Source of the DNA: Halostagnicola sp. A-GB9-2
GTDB taxonomy: Archaea > Halobacteriota > Halobacteria > Halobacteriales > Natrialbaceae
Assembly: GCF_030068615.1 (NCBI RefSeq)
Contig: NZ_JASJOC010000009.1
Span: forward strand, 60,798 to 124,797
DNA: 64,000 nucleotides
Direction: 5' to 3'
Shown: positions 35,060 to 47,795 of the stretch, piece after piece
Layout of the letters: each line of letters starts with the position of its first letter
Position numbering within the stretch: position 1 is the first letter of the stretch
The notes under the pieces: model-generated
Told to the model about the DNA's origin: nothing
Database searches by the model: none
What the model saw: only the letters and a program-made list of their open reading frames with translations
Program-made: the position numbers and the translations under genes

Positions 35060-35593
35060 ATGTCATCAATCGAACTCACACCAAGTCAGAAGAAAATATT
35101 GCGCGCCCTCACAAACCTTCACAACGAAACCGACGACGCGATCAAGGGCGAGGATATCGCCGAACAGGTCGATCGAAACCCGGGAACGATTCGCAACCAG
35201 ATGCAGAGTCTCAAAGCACTCCAGCTCGTCGAAGGTGTCCCCGGTCCGAAAGGGGGATACAAGCCGACAGCGGCGGCATACGAGGCACTCGAGATTCAGC
35301 AGATGGACGACCCGGCTTCCGTCCCGCTCGAACACGAAGGTGAGCCTGTAACGGACGTCATCATCGAAGAGATCGATCTCTCGAGCGTCCACCACCCCGA
35401 ACTCTGTCGCGCCGAAATTCATGTCCAGGGTGCGATCGGCGACATCAACGAGGACGACTCGGTCGTCGTCGGTCCGACACCGCTCTCGAAGCTTCTCATC
35501 GAGGGAACCGTCGACGGAAAGGACGATACGAACAACATCCTCATTCTTCGCATCGATGAGATGGTCGCACCGTCCGAAGAACCGGCTCACTGA
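35060..35593 (+). CDS. winged-helix (Rrf2/TrmB-like) transcription regulator
   Basis: 177 residues from ATG 35060. The N-terminal winged helix is SQKKILRALTNLHNETDDAI and GEDIAEQVDRNPGTIRNQMQ, and the wing carries the Rrf2-like GPKGGYKPTAAAYEAL. No Fe-S cysteines are seen: the single Cys lies in PELCRAEIH. The C-terminal domain (about 90-177) has the pattern VTDVIIEEIDLSSVHHPELC, IHVQGAIGDINEDDSVVVGP, a ligand-binding or dimerisation fold. TATA-like TTTAAG (about 35030) lies some 25-30 bases before the start. Next to gyrA but convergent with it. Targets unknown. Confidence 0.75.
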   Translation: MSSIELTPSQKKILRALTNLHNETDDAIKGEDIAEQVDRNPGTIRNQMQSLKALQLVEGVPGPKGGYKPTAAAYEALEIQQMDDPASVPLEHEGEPVTDVIIEEIDLSSVHHPELCRAEIHVQGAIGDINEDDSVVVGPTPLSKLLIEGTVDGKDDTNNILILRIDEMVAPSEEPAH

Positions 35594-35711
35594 CCGGTTT
35601 CAACACCGATCTCTGCTCCTCTTTCTGATTCGTCGGTTTACTTCGGATCGGTCTGTTATCTCGGAACGCAAAATCAGGCCCGCGTATGCCGGTTAGCACT
35701 GCGTTTTCCGG

Positions 35712-38228
35712 TTAACTATCGTCCGATTCGGGTGACTCACTCGCGTCGTCGTCACCCGCAGCGATCGACGGGATAACGTCGACGCTCGCGACGGCATCCT
35801 CGGAATTGACGTCCATGATGGTGACGCCCATGGTATTGCGCCCGACCGTCGAGATTTCGCCGGCTCGAGTCCGCATGATCTGTCCGCGTTCGCTCATCGC
35901 GACGAGGTGATCGTCTTCCGTGACGGCCTTGACAGCTGCAACGGGGCCGTTTCGATCGTTGGTCTTGATATCGATCAGTCCCTTTCCGTACCGAGACTGA
36001 GTGTTGTACTCCGAGAGCAACGTTCGCTTACCGTATCCGTTTCGGGTGACTGTCAACAGCGCGCGATCGTCGTCCCCGTCCCGATCGGTCGCGACGAGTC
36101 CGGCGACGGCGTCGCTGGACTCGCCTTCACCCTGGAGTTTGATCCCGTTGACACCGCGGGCGTTTCGACCCATCTCGCGCACTTCGCTTTCGTCAAACCG
36201 GATGGTCATTCCCCGTTCGGTCGCGATGACGAGATCGTTCGAACCGTCGGTTACCTCCACGTCGACGAGTTCGTCGCCCTCCTCGAGGCTGGCCGCGATG
36301 ATCCCCGTCGTGAGGATGTTGTCGAACTCCTCACCCGACGTGCGCTTGACGTAGCCGTTTTTCGTCACCATCGTCACGCACTCGTCGCCCTCGAACGAGT
36401 CGGTGTCGACGACCGCCGTAATCTCCTCGCCGTCGTCGAGGTCGAGAATGTTGACGGCGGACTTGCCACGCGCCGTCCGACCCATCTCCGGAATCTCGTA
36501 GGTTTTTAGCTGATAGACCTGCCCGTGGTTGGTAAAGCAGAGCAGGTAGTCGTGGGTGTTCGCGTGGAAGACCGTCGTGACGCGGTCCTCGTCTTTGATG
36601 TCCGCGCCGATGATCCCCTTCCCGCCTCGGCCCTGGGGGTCGAAGGTGTCGATCGGCATTCGTTTGACGTAGTCGTCTTCGGTCATGACGACGACCACGT
36701 CTTCTTCCGGAATGAGATCCTCGTGTGTGACCGTCCCCTGATCTTCGATGATCGAGGTCCGACGCTCGTCGTCATACTCGTCTTTGATCTCGCGAAGTTC
36801 GTCTTTGATGACGGTCAGCAGTTTCTGCTCGCTCTCGAGGATCGCAGTCAGACGTTCGATCTCGGCCTGAACGTCCTCGTACTCGTCTTTGATCTCCGCG
36901 GATTCCATCGACGTGAGACTGCCCAGTTGCATCCTGACGATGTGCTCCGCCTGAGCCTCGGAGAAGTCGAACTCCTCTGCAAGCCCGGATCTCGCGGCCG
37001 ATCGATCCTCGGAGTTTCGGATCAGTTCGACGACGTCCTCGACGTTCTCGAGGGCTTTCAGTCGACCTTCGAGAATGTGAGCGCGATCCTCGGCTTCGGC
37101 GAGGTCGTACTCGCTTCGTCGGCGCACGACTTCCCGACGGTGGGAGATGTACTCCTCTAAGGTTTCTTTGAGCGAGAGGACCTGCGGTTGGCCGTCGACC
37201 AGCGCCAGATTGATAACGCCGAACGTTCGCTCCAAGTGATTCTCGAGTAGTTTGTTCTTGACGACGTCGCTGTTCGCGCCGCGTTTGAGGTCGACGACGA
37301 TGCGGACGCCGTTTCGGTCCGACTCGTCTCGGAGGTCCGATATCCCCTCGATTTCGCCCTCATTGACGTCTTCGGCGATGCGCTCGACGATTCGGGCCTT
37401 GTTCGACTGGTACGGAAGTTCCGTGATGACGATGCGCTCGCGGTCGTTCTTCCACTCTTCGACCTCGAACTCGGCGCGGACGCGGAGCCGCCCGCGACCG
37501 CTGGCGTAGGCCGAATAGATGGCATCGCGACCGACGATGTTCGCACCCGTCGGGAAGTCGGGACCCTTGACGTGTTCCATCAGGTCCTCGACGGTCGAGT
37601 CGGGCTCGTCGATGAGTTCGACCGTCGCGTCGATCACTTCGCCGAGGTTGTGCGGCGGGATGTTCGTCGACATTCCGACCGCGATTCCCGACGAGCCGTT
37701 GACGAGCAGGTTCGGGAACGACGACGGAAGCACGGTCGGTTCCTCGAGTCGGTCGTCGTAGTTCGACTGGAAGTCGACGGTATCCTTGTCGATATCCTCG
37801 AGTAGCTCTTCGGAGAGCGAGGACATCCGCGCCTCAGTGTATCGTGGCGCTGCGGCCGGATCACCGTCCATCGATCCGAAGTTCCCCTGCCCGTCGACGA
37901 GGGGATAGCGCATCGAGAAGTCCTGTGCCAGGCGGACGAGCGTATCGTAGATCGCGCTGTCGCCGTGAGGGTGGTAGTCACCCATCGTTTCGCCGACGAT
38001 CGAGGAGGACTTCCGGTGGGCCGAACCGCTGGTAATCCCCATCTCGTACATTGCGTACAGGATGCGTCGGTGGACGGGTTTGAGTCCGTCTCGAGCGTCC
38101 GGGAGGGCTCGACCCGCGATGACGCTCATCGCATAGTCGATGTAACTCTGCTCCATCTCGTCTTCAATGCGGACGGTTTCGACCGTCCGGGCCTCTACGT
38201 CCGTAGGTTCGGGTACGTCTGAACTCAT
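35712..38228 (-). CDS. gyrA: DNA gyrase subunit A
   Basis: 838 residues. The catalytic Tyr is in [11 protein letters not shown]. The QRDR-type stretch [19 protein letters not shown] has the Ser and Asp positions seen in fluoroquinolone-sensitive enzymes. A coiled coil and the C-terminal beta-pinwheel follow, with repeats [28 protein letters not shown] and RNTMGVTIM (GyrA-box-like). It cuts and rejoins DNA for negative supercoiling with GyrB. It starts 16 bases after gyrB in the same direction. Confidence 0.97.
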   Translation of the reverse strand: MSSDVPEPTDVEARTVETVRIEDEMEQSYIDYAMSVIAGRALPDARDGLKPVHRRILYAMYEMGITSGSAHRKSSSIVGETMGDYHPHGDSAIYDTLVRLAQDFSMRYPLVDGQGNFGSMDGDPAAAPRYTEARMSSLSEELLEDIDKDTVDFQSNYDDRLEEPTVLPSSFPNLLVNGSSGIAVGMSTNIPPHNLGEVIDATVELIDEPDSTVEDLMEHVKGPDFPTGANIVGRDAIYSAYASGRGRLRVRAEFEVEEWKNDRERIVITELPYQSNKARIVERIAEDVNEGEIEGISDLRDESDRNGVRIVVDLKRGANSDVVKNKLLENHLERTFGVINLALVDGQPQVLSLKETLEEYISHRREVVRRRSEYDLAEAEDRAHILEGRLKALENVEDVVELIRNSEDRSAARSGLAEEFDFSEAQAEHIVRMQLGSLTSMESAEIKDEYEDVQAEIERLTAILESEQKLLTVIKDELREIKDEYDDERRTSIIEDQGTVTHEDLIPEEDVVVVMTEDDYVKRMPIDTFDPQGRGGKGIIGADIKDEDRVTTVFHANTHDYLLCFTNHGQVYQLKTYEIPEMGRTARGKSAVNILDLDDGEEITAVVDTDSFEGDECVTMVTKNGYVKRTSGEEFDNILTTGIIAASLEEGDELVDVEVTDGSNDLVIATERGMTIRFDESEVREMGRNARGVNGIKLQGEGESSDAVAGLVATDRDGDDDRALLTVTRNGYGKRTLLSEYNTQSRYGKGLIDIKTNDRNGPVAAVKAVTEDDHLVAMSERGQIMRTRAGEISTVGRNTMGVTIMDVNSEDAVASVDVIPSIAAGDDDASESPESDDS

Positions 38229-38244
38229 GTATGTTGTCTCTCTA

Positions 38245-40263
<2,019 letters not shown>

Positions 40264-40326
40264 TTACTGGATATGTGAAGCCGCGCGTAGTTTCTCTCGG
40301 GGGAGCATGAATACCCGAAATCCGGT

Positions 40327-41274
40327 TTAGACCCTTCGCAAGTGTTCACAGTCACCTGCGGAAACGATTTGCTCTCCGTCGTCCGTCTCTACCACCAGCG
40401 ATCCGGTCTCAGTGATGTCGACGGCGGTGCCGACGATTGCTTCGTTGGTTCTGTCGACTCGAACGCGCGTTCCAATCGTTAGCGCGTGATCCCGCCACGC
40501 ATCGGCGACTTCCTCGAGGGAGTTTCGTTGGGCGTCGAACTCCTCGAGCAGCCGCTGGACGAACACGCGCCGGTCGACGTCGTCGGCCTCGGCTCGAATA
40601 CTGGTTGCTTCCGGTGGCAGAGACGATGCGTCGATGTTCGCGTTTACGCCGATACCGACGACGACCCAGGCCACGCGGTCGGTTTCACCTTCCATCTCCG
40701 TGAGAATTCCCGCGAGTTTTCGGTAGGGCCGGTCGAGACTCTCGTCGTCGCTGGGGACGACGACATCGTTCGGCCACTTGATTCGGGCGTCGACGCCCGC
40801 TTCGCGAGCCGCTCGCGTTGTCGCAACTGCAGCAGCCAACGTGTACAACGGCGCTCGCATCGGGGAGATATCCGGCCGGCAGACGAGGCTCGTCCAGACG
40901 CCGCCACTCGGTGCGCTCCAGGTTCGCTCGAGCCGACCTCGTCCGCCGGTTTGCTCATCGGCGAGGACGGCCACGTCTGTGACGCCGTCGGTCGCGAGTT
41001 CGCGTGCGCGATCGTTCGTGTTCCCGATGGCGTCGTGATACTCGACGGAAAACGGTGCCTCGAGACCGTACTCGACGGCGGCCGCGTTGTACTCCGTGAT
41101 CGCGTTGAGAACGTAGCCGTCCGACCCGCTTTCGATCTCGAAGCCCGCATCGCGTAGTTCGTCGATCTGCTTCCAGACCGCCGCCCGCGAAACATCGAGC
41201 GACTCCGCGAGCGCCGGTCCACCGACCGGCCCTTCGGATAGCGTCTCGAGAATCGCTCGTCTCGTCTCGTTCAT
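40327..41274 (-). CDS. birA: biotin--[acetyl-CoA-carboxylase] ligase (BirA) with HTH
   Basis: About 315 residues from ATG 41274. The N-terminal winged HTH (ILETLSEGPVGGPALAESLD and VSRAAVWKQIDELRDAGFEI) precedes the ligase domain with GGRGRLERTWSAPSGGVWTS, the biotinyl-AMP-binding loop, and RIKWPNDVVVPSDD. A C-terminal SH3-like domain ends in GSLVVETDDGEQIVSAGDCE. It attaches biotin to carboxylase carrier proteins and may regulate its own target operon through the HTH. It is upstream of gyrB in the same direction but separated by about 150 bases. Confidence 0.93.
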   Translation of the reverse strand: MNETRRAILETLSEGPVGGPALAESLDVSRAAVWKQIDELRDAGFEIESGSDGYVLNAITEYNAAAVEYGLEAPFSVEYHDAIGNTNDRARELATDGVTDVAVLADEQTGGRGRLERTWSAPSGGVWTSLVCRPDISPMRAPLYTLAAAVATTRAAREAGVDARIKWPNDVVVPSDDESLDRPYRKLAGILTEMEGETDRVAWVVVGIGVNANIDASSLPPEATSIRAEADDVDRRVFVQRLLEEFDAQRNSLEEVADAWRDHALTIGTRVRVDRTNEAIVGTAVDITETGSLVVETDDGEQIVSAGDCEHLRRV

Positions 41275-42039
41275 ACTCTCGAAAGCGGGGGACGCACACT
41301 TCAATTCGCCGGATACGTCTCCGAACGAGGTCCTCGGATCAGTGACGGCGTTTTACTCCGGAACTTGTTCTCGAGTGCGTCGCTGTCCAGCGTTAGTTCC
41401 TGAAAATCCGTACGAGTTCTTCGACTCGGTTTTCGCGAGTGCGTTATCCGAGCCTCGGCGTCGTACGTGGCTTCCGGGGGCTTTTACGGCCACGAGTCGG
41501 ACGCGCCATCCCCTATCGGCGGTGGGCTCGGCTCGGACGACGGTGCGGGACGCCGGATCCAAACGTCCGTTCGCGCCGTCGTGTGCCTTCGCCGGAAACC
41601 TTCAGCGATGACCGTTCCGTCTGTGGTTTGTTTCGCCGGAAGCGGAGCATACGCCCCGTTTCGGACAGCTATCGGAGACCGCTTAATTCTTCCTTTCTTC
41701 TCCGACACCGTGGCACTGTAGGCTTCGATCAGTTGGAAGTTCGAACATCCGAGAACGACGTTCGCCCGAGGCGAAATCGATTCCCTGTTGTCGCTCTCGA
41801 GCGGTTTTTGGCACGATTTCGTGAGAGACAATCGACTCAACGGACTTGAAGGGGTGAACTGCTCCCCTTCAGGGGATTGTATCGATTCCGTTACTGAGCA
41901 ACGTCAAATCTGCGTTCAGATCTGAAGTGTTAAAATTCTCTTGAAATGCATATTACTTTTCTGTTGCTCCACATCGTTTCGTCTTTGAAATAGTAGTACT
42001 ATGATAGGACTTATTGCCTATGGAAATATATAATCTATC
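41275..42039. other. intergenic region of about 760 bases, no supported gene
   Basis: No frame on either strand has haloarchaeal coding character, a signal peptide or motif. The last 120 bases are AT-rich (AATATATAATCTATC before ATG 42040) and probably form the promoter of the beta-helix gene. I looked for tRNA and stable-RNA hallmarks and saw none. Confidence 0.45.
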
Positions 42040-44784
42040 ATGTCTGAAAAGACAAAACGTAACAGTAGCGGAGATGAAAAAGATCGCGGTTCAACCGCAG
42101 ATACGTTCGGACGCCGCGACTATATGAAAGCCAGCGGCGTGGGTCTCGGCGCTTCGTTGCTCGGAATCAACTCCGGAATAACAGCAGCAACTACATCCGC
42201 TCGCACGACTCGCGTCCAATCCGATGACTACTACGACCTTACAGCCGACGTCCCGGACGACGCCTGGGACCTCTGGCAGGCAAAGCCCGACGTGCGCGAA
42301 GAATTCGAGACGGTGGACGCCTCGAATTACGACGGTCGAAACGGCGACCTCTCGAACCGTATCGAGGAGGCGGCCGATCAGAACGCGATCGTTGACCTCG
42401 GAAGCGGGACCTACGAGATGGAATCGACGGTTAGCGTCCACTCGGGAACTGTTGGCATTGTTGGCGACGGGGCGAGGATCTACTACGTCGGCGCAGACGA
42501 CGGCGTCGAGTGGCTATTTGCTACAACGCCCGACTATCTGGTAATGGAGGGCGTCACGTTCGATATCTCTGAGGACCCGGGTAACGGGTTGAGCACAGAC
42601 GTTGGTATCCTCAGCAGCAACGGTATTGGGTCGCGGGCGTGGCTCGAAGACGTCAGACTCGAGGGATCGAGACACCGCCAACAAATCATCGACGGCGAAC
42701 TCGAGACGGTCGGCGGGTGGGGTACCTTTCTCGTACAGGCGGCCGACGGAGCGACTGCGTTTATCCATCGATGCGAATTCCCGGACGGCGGAACGTCGAT
42801 GATGGGTGAGCATCCGGACGCAGACACTCACGACCACGCCTACGGTCCGAATGCAGACCCCGCACACGACGGGCTGAACGTCTGGAAGGAGTGTGTCGCC
42901 GAGGGCTTTCACTCCAATGCGTTTTACGTTCATAGCAATGACGAGGCGGGACGGAACGTCCTGTGGGACTGCACCGCGAGAAACAACGGACGTGGCAATA
43001 TGCGGATCTCGCATAACGATCAGATCATCGGCGGCGTCACCGAAGTTACCGACAGACCGGACGGTGAGGAAACTCAGAACGGAACACCGTTCGTTGTCAA
43101 CGCCGGCGATAACATGAGCGTGATCGGACTCGAAATCATTGCGGACGGTCCCGACTGGGGAAGCGAGGTGATCCAGATCCGAACCGAAGCGGACGAAATC
43201 GCCTTCGAAAAAACGGTCGTACACATCCGAGGTGGGTCCAACCGTCCGATTAGAACGGGAACCCCCGATGCAGATGTCGACGTAACGTTCGAGGACTGTT
43301 ACATATTGGACGAGGGGTCCAACAACAACACGTTCTGGATCAGTTCCCGTTACGAAAACGATTCCGACGTCTATTTCGAAGACGACGTCCGCATCGCATC
43401 GGACAACGGAAACGAATTCAACATCGGATCCGTTGGCACGCTCCACCACGACGGTGATACGTACAGCGATACCACGGTTTCCGCCGCAGATCTCGGACTC
43501 GAGAGTCCAGTAGATGACAACGGAAATCTCCCGGCGTTCTCTTTCGAGTACGAAGACGACGAAAACGGTGACGACGAGACACCAGGGACCGTCATCGACA
43601 ACTTCGAAGACGGGAACCTCGACAACTATTCGGTCGAAACCGAAGCGACCGTCACCCAGTCTGGCGCCTACCGCGGCGACTACGGCTTAGAACTCGACGG
43701 CGATAGCGGGTTCTCGGGTGCGGTTCGATCCGATACCGGATTGAATGCGTACCCGGGACGGAACGATCGGTGGGAGTTCTGGTGGAACACACAAACTCTC
43801 GAGGAGGCGTTCTACGCGTACTTTGGGACCCAATCCGACGACTATTCGGAAACGTTCCGACTGGGCGTCTCCTTCGATGATGCCGAATCCTCCCTCTGGT
43901 TCCAAGAGCGCGGAGCGGATGGCGATTCGTACCTCGGGAGTACCGACGTGCCCGTCGAGACGGCGACGTGGTATCGGCTGGTCGTCGACGGGACGGACGG
44001 CGACGATTGGACGATCTCGATCGACACCGGCGACGGGACGGAAACGATCGGGGAGGTCACAACCGATTCGACGCAGTACACGGGATACGAGCGGTCGAGT
44101 ATCGCGTACTGGATCAGCGGTAACGATCGGATGTATTTTGACGAGATCACGATCCGCGAACAAAACGACGGCGACGACGGGGGGACAGGAGAACTCGTCG
44201 TCGATGACTTCGCAGAAAGCGGCCTGGACGAATGGCAGATCCCATCACAAACGGGGACCGTCGACGCTCACAGCGATAGTTACGACAACTCCTACGCGCT
44301 GCGGTGTTACGATGATGGACTCACTCGAGCGTTCGCAAACGAGGACAACAGCCCCTCGCTCGAGAACTTTCCACAGCCGGGCGACCTCTGGGAGTTCTAC
44401 GTCCAGATTCATACCCCGGGCCTAACTCGCTTCCAGTTCGGTCGTCAGGGCTCCGAAGGTGGCGACGGCCACTATCGCGTCGAGTTGAGCTCGAGCGGGT
44501 TTCGGGTCGATCTCCACGACGGCAGTTCGAGCACGACCGTAGGAACCGGCGAATACGGGCTGAGTTACGACACCGGAACGTGGTACCGAGTGCGCCACTG
44601 GTGGCACCATCCCGATCAGGACGAAGACCACGTCTGTGAACTCTACGACACCGCTACGGAGGAAGCCGTCGCGACGGTTTCCGGAAACGACACGACCTGG
44701 GAAGACGGGGATATCGGCGTGTGGGCAAACGACGAGACCGACGTCTCGTTCGATCTCATTCGGATCCTCGACCGGACGCAGTAA
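42040..44784 (+). CDS. TAT-exported right-handed beta-helix protein with two LamG-like domains
   Basis: 914 residues. The leader FGRRDYMKASGVGLGASLLG is a TAT signal without an obvious lipobox. Residues ~80-500 hold a pectate-lyase-like right-handed beta-helix (NAIVDLGSGTYEMESTVSVH, GIVGDGARIYYVG, LVMEGVTFDISEDPGNGL, VIGLEIIADGP and so on). Two homologous C-terminal concanavalin-like (LamG/family-16-like) sandwiches follow, starting near VIDNFEDGNLDNYSVETEAT and ELVVDDFAESGLDEWQIPSQ, each with WYRL/WYRV and a DDxTI-type strand. It likely binds or cleaves a polysaccharide at the cell surface. Catalytic residues not certain. Confidence 0.82.
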   Translation: MSEKTKRNSSGDEKDRGSTADTFGRRDYMKASGVGLGASLLGINSGITAATTSARTTRVQSDDYYDLTADVPDDAWDLWQAKPDVREEFETVDASNYDGRNGDLSNRIEEAADQNAIVDLGSGTYEMESTVSVHSGTVGIVGDGARIYYVGADDGVEWLFATTPDYLVMEGVTFDISEDPGNGLSTDVGILSSNGIGSRAWLEDVRLEGSRHRQQIIDGELETVGGWGTFLVQAADGATAFIHRCEFPDGGTSMMGEHPDADTHDHAYGPNADPAHDGLNVWKECVAEGFHSNAFYVHSNDEAGRNVLWDCTARNNGRGNMRISHNDQIIGGVTEVTDRPDGEETQNGTPFVVNAGDNMSVIGLEIIADGPDWGSEVIQIRTEADEIAFEKTVVHIRGGSNRPIRTGTPDADVDVTFEDCYILDEGSNNNTFWISSRYENDSDVYFEDDVRIASDNGNEFNIGSVGTLHHDGDTYSDTTVSAADLGLESPVDDNGNLPAFSFEYEDDENGDDETPGTVIDNFEDGNLDNYSVETEATVTQSGAYRGDYGLELDGDSGFSGAVRSDTGLNAYPGRNDRWEFWWNTQTLEEAFYAYFGTQSDDYSETFRLGVSFDDAESSLWFQERGADGDSYLGSTDVPVETATWYRLVVDGTDGDDWTISIDTGDGTETIGEVTTDSTQYTGYERSSIAYWISGNDRMYFDEITIREQNDGDDGGTGELVVDDFAESGLDEWQIPSQTGTVDAHSDSYDNSYALRCYDDGLTRAFANEDNSPSLENFPQPGDLWEFYVQIHTPGLTRFQFGRQGSEGGDGHYRVELSSSGFRVDLHDGSSSTTVGTGEYGLSYDTGTWYRVRHWWHHPDQDEDHVCELYDTATEEAVATVSGNDTTWEDGDIGVWANDETDVSFDLIRILDRTQ

Positions 44785-45037
44785 CGTCGTAACTTTCGAA
44801 CAACTGGTTGGTTACGCGTCTGCCCCTTTCCGATCGAATCTCCGCCGAATTCGTCGGTAACTGTAAAGTTTTGTTCACTCGAGGTATACTCCTCTATCGA
44901 TTCCAGTGGTTTCCCTCCTATTTTCTGTCGAAGAAGTAGTTGAAGCTAGCACGAAAGTAATCTTCACTAATCGGATACTGTACGTTGGCGCGTTTAACAG
45001 CTCTATAATAATCCCTGCCATCTCCCTTCGATGTCGT

Positions 45038-46849
45038 ATGCCAGGCATTACTGTCGCCCGCGATCCACACGATCACGAGGCCGTCGACGATGCACTTCTT
45101 TCAGTCTGTTTCAACGACAGCTACGACTGTCACCACGTAACCGATGGCGACGAGCAGGTCGTCGCATACACCGGGTACGACGAATATCCAGTCGAAGTTT
45201 TTGAGACGGATGAATACACGATCGTTCTCGAGGGCCATCTTTACGGCACAGACGACGTTGCGGCGGCGGTAACGGAGGTTGCCGAGTTCGTCTCGGCGGA
45301 TCGACAGTCGGAACTTTCCGAGTGGGTCGCTCAGCGAGACGGTGATTTTCTTCTGCTAATTGTCGATCAAACCGACGGGACGACGTGGGCGATAAACGAT
45401 GCGTTCGGTCGACTGCCGACCTACCGTGCGACCGTCGGAGAGACGACGATACTCACCCGCGAACTCAAGATCGTTCGCGAACTGGCTCACCAATTCGGTG
45501 ATGGACTCTCCGCCGATAGGGTTGCTCTCGGCCAGATGCTATTGTTCGGCTACCCGCTCGGCACGCGGACGCTGTTCGACGGCGTCGAGCAACTTCCGCC
45601 GGGTTCGGTCCTCGAGGTTGACTCGGGGACCGTCCGGTCGACGTACGAGTTCCGGTTCGACGAACACTCGAACGAGAATCACTCCGTCGACGAGAACGCC
45701 CGTCGCCTCCGGAACGAATTCATCGAAGCTTGCCAGAACCGCGCCCGTGCAACCGACAAAACGATCGTCTCGCTGAGCGGCGGCCTCGACTCGCGGGCGG
45801 TGATTGGCGGCTACACCCATACCGATACGGAACTGGTAGCAGCGACGTCAGCGCGGAAAAACGGCGGAAACGCGGCGGAAGTCGATGTCGCGAGGCAGGT
45901 CGCGAACGCGCTCGACGTTCCGTGGCAATCGTACGTTGCAGACAGAACCGACCAGCATCGGGAACAACTTCTCGAGATGAGTCAAGGGATGAACAATCTC
46001 GGGATGTCCCTCGGACTCAACTTCGCCGAACAGGTGTCGACGGACCACCCCGCCTGTACCTTCGTGACCGGCGACGGGGGAGACAAGGCGATGCCGGACC
46101 TCACCCCGTCGAAAGACGTCGAGTCCATGGACGAACTTGTCGAACTGGTCATCGACGGACAACACGTCTTTTCGCTCGAGGAGGTGACGGACATCGTCGA
46201 TATCGAACGCACCAAACTCATCAGTTCGATCAGCAACAGACTGCTGTCCTATCCCGAATCGACGCTCGAGGGGAGATACGTTCACTTCCTCGTCCGAGAG
46301 CGCGGCATCAACTGGCTCAACCACGGCGAAGACCGAACGCGATACTACACCTGGTCGACGACGCCGTTTTACTCGCTTCCGTTCTTTACCGAGGCGATGG
46401 CCTGTCCCCCGGAACAAAAGGACGGAACCAAGCTCTACCGGGAGTTCCTCTCCCAACTCCACCCCGAGACGGTCGAGATCGACTACGTCGATTTCGGCGC
46501 GCCGATCGACTCGCTCACCTACCGTGTCAAGCGGTTCGGCTACGAGTGGCTCTCCGAACATCCCGCCCTCAAAGACCGCGTCTTCAACCTTCTGGGCCAG
46601 GGTGCAAGCGGAGCCGAGAGCCCTCCGGTCGCCCTCGCGGAGGCGACGGGCGATCCATCCGAACTTGAGGACCACTTTTCGAGCGAGGCGGTTCAGCGAA
46701 TCACGTGGTCGAGCGGGGAGTACACCAGCACCCACCAGTACTTCCTCTTGACGCTCATCGCCGCCACCGCAGAGCAATCCGACGACTCGAGCGAGTCGCA
46801 ATCCGGATCGGTTGACGACGAATCGGATCCCCTCTCGGTCTCCCAGTAG
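45038..46849 (+). CDS. asparagine synthase-like protein lacking the glutaminase Cys
   Basis: 603 residues from ATG 45038. The PP-loop TIVSLSGGLDSRAVIGGYTH is intact, so an ATP-dependent amide-forming or adenylating reaction is expected. The N-terminal Ntn-hydrolase-like part (FGRLPTYRATVGETTILTRE) lacks the catalytic Cys2: the sequence starts MPGITVARDP. Glutamine-dependent ammonia release is therefore unlikely. Such variants occur in exopolysaccharide or glycan gene clusters. TATA-like TCTATAATA (about 45002-45010) lies 28-36 bases before the start. It follows the beta-helix gene in the same direction after a 250-base gap. Confidence 0.82.
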   Translation: MPGITVARDPHDHEAVDDALLSVCFNDSYDCHHVTDGDEQVVAYTGYDEYPVEVFETDEYTIVLEGHLYGTDDVAAAVTEVAEFVSADRQSELSEWVAQRDGDFLLLIVDQTDGTTWAINDAFGRLPTYRATVGETTILTRELKIVRELAHQFGDGLSADRVALGQMLLFGYPLGTRTLFDGVEQLPPGSVLEVDSGTVRSTYEFRFDEHSNENHSVDENARRLRNEFIEACQNRARATDKTIVSLSGGLDSRAVIGGYTHTDTELVAATSARKNGGNAAEVDVARQVANALDVPWQSYVADRTDQHREQLLEMSQGMNNLGMSLGLNFAEQVSTDHPACTFVTGDGGDKAMPDLTPSKDVESMDELVELVIDGQHVFSLEEVTDIVDIERTKLISSISNRLLSYPESTLEGRYVHFLVRERGINWLNHGEDRTRYYTWSTTPFYSLPFFTEAMACPPEQKDGTKLYREFLSQLHPETVEIDYVDFGAPIDSLTYRVKRFGYEWLSEHPALKDRVFNLLGQGASGAESPPVALAEATGDPSELEDHFSSEAVQRITWSSGEYTSTHQYFLLTLIAATAEQSDDSSESQSGSVDDESDPLSVSQ

Positions 46850-47061
46850 TTCGACGCTGTCGACGAACGACGAACCGTCTGCGCCGAATTGAGTACGTTT
46901 TTCACCCGTTCGCTACTCGAAACAGCCTCGCTGCTCGGCAGTGAGATTGATCGGATTCCTGAAAAATTAGAGAAAGGCTATGAACAGCAGGAAGACATTC
47001 AGCGCGATCGATCAGAGAGCGGGATGAGGAGTATTTACACTGCGATATGCCAGTAGTAGGC
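46850..47061. other. intergenic region, no gene seen
   Basis: About 210 bases with no coding frame or recognisable element. Confidence 0.35.
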
Positions 47062-47535
47062 ATGGCAGGCGAGCGTGTTCTTCGACGGCAAACTATACTT
47101 GCGGTATTGGGATAGCCACAACTAGCCTACCAAGCGTACGACCACGACGACCGTCGTCACCCGTATACACGGGAGGCCGAAGGCGTAACCATCACGTTCT
47201 ATGACTGCTCGCGAATAACAGTCGCCGTCGACGACTACCCAGAACCCGAGGAAATCATCGTAGAGATTTCTTACCGTGATGGCCCGACGTCAGCGCCGGC
47301 GACCGATGATTTTGACGCCGCCGATCCGGACTATCCCCGCGAGTTCGACGTGAACTGTCCGTCGGTACTCGAGGAGATCAGTGCTATCAACGACACGTCG
47401 GCGGTCGTCCGAAACGTTCGCATCTATCGAGACGGTGAGCGGCTAGTCCGATGGTTGAACTCGCGTGAGGGTTGTATCGGACTCGAGGACGAGTCCGTCG
47501 GTCAGGAGGGTATCGAAGCGTACTGCGAGGACTGA
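47062..47535 (+). pseudogene. TAT-type secreted protein interrupted by TAG
   Basis: ATG 47062 opens with GERVLRRQTILAVLG, a twin-arginine-like leader, then TAG at 47113-47115. The same frame continues PQLAYQAYDHDDRRHPYTRE, VTITFYDCSRITVAVDDYPE, EIIVEISYRDGPTSAPATDD and VVRNVRIYRDGERLVRWLNS to TGA 47535. The reading frame across the stop has coding character, so a nonsense mutation in a small secreted protein (about 157 residues when intact) is likely. Family unknown. Confidence 0.55.
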
Positions 47536-47682
47536 TATCGTGTGATTCAGTCGTCATATGGGCGTAGAGCGACATAATAGGTGATCGACCGGTTCTCCGG
47601 GCTCCGAACCACCGAGAGAGCAAGCTCTCTCGAGCCTTCGCTCACTCGTTTCACTCGTTCACGAAGACCACCGGGTTCTTCG

Positions 47683-47760
47683 CCTCCCCGGGCATTTTCC
47701 GGCGTGGTCACTCACTTCGTTCGTGACTTCTTGGGAAAATGCCCGGGGAGGGATCCTAAC
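47683..47760. repeat. 18-bp inverted repeat and tRNA-3'-end-like sequence, probable attachment region
   Basis: CCTCCCCGGGCATTTTCC (47683-47700) and its perfect complement (47734-47751) enclose 33 bases. Read on the minus strand, 47742-47760 gives GTTAGGATCCCTCCCCGGG, which looks like the T-arm and acceptor 3' end of a tRNA. The intervening GGTCACTCACTTCGTTCGTGAC is itself palindromic. It ends 36 bases before the integrase gene, so this is a candidate att site. The source tRNA was not identified. Confidence 0.5.
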
Positions 47761-47795
47761 CCGACCTTTACATGCCCACTGAAATAGTATAAGTC

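Noticed and set aside
41484..41840. 118-codon minus-strand frame in the 41.3-42.0 kb gap
   Set aside because: No start context, no motif and poor codon pattern. The gap is best described as non-coding.
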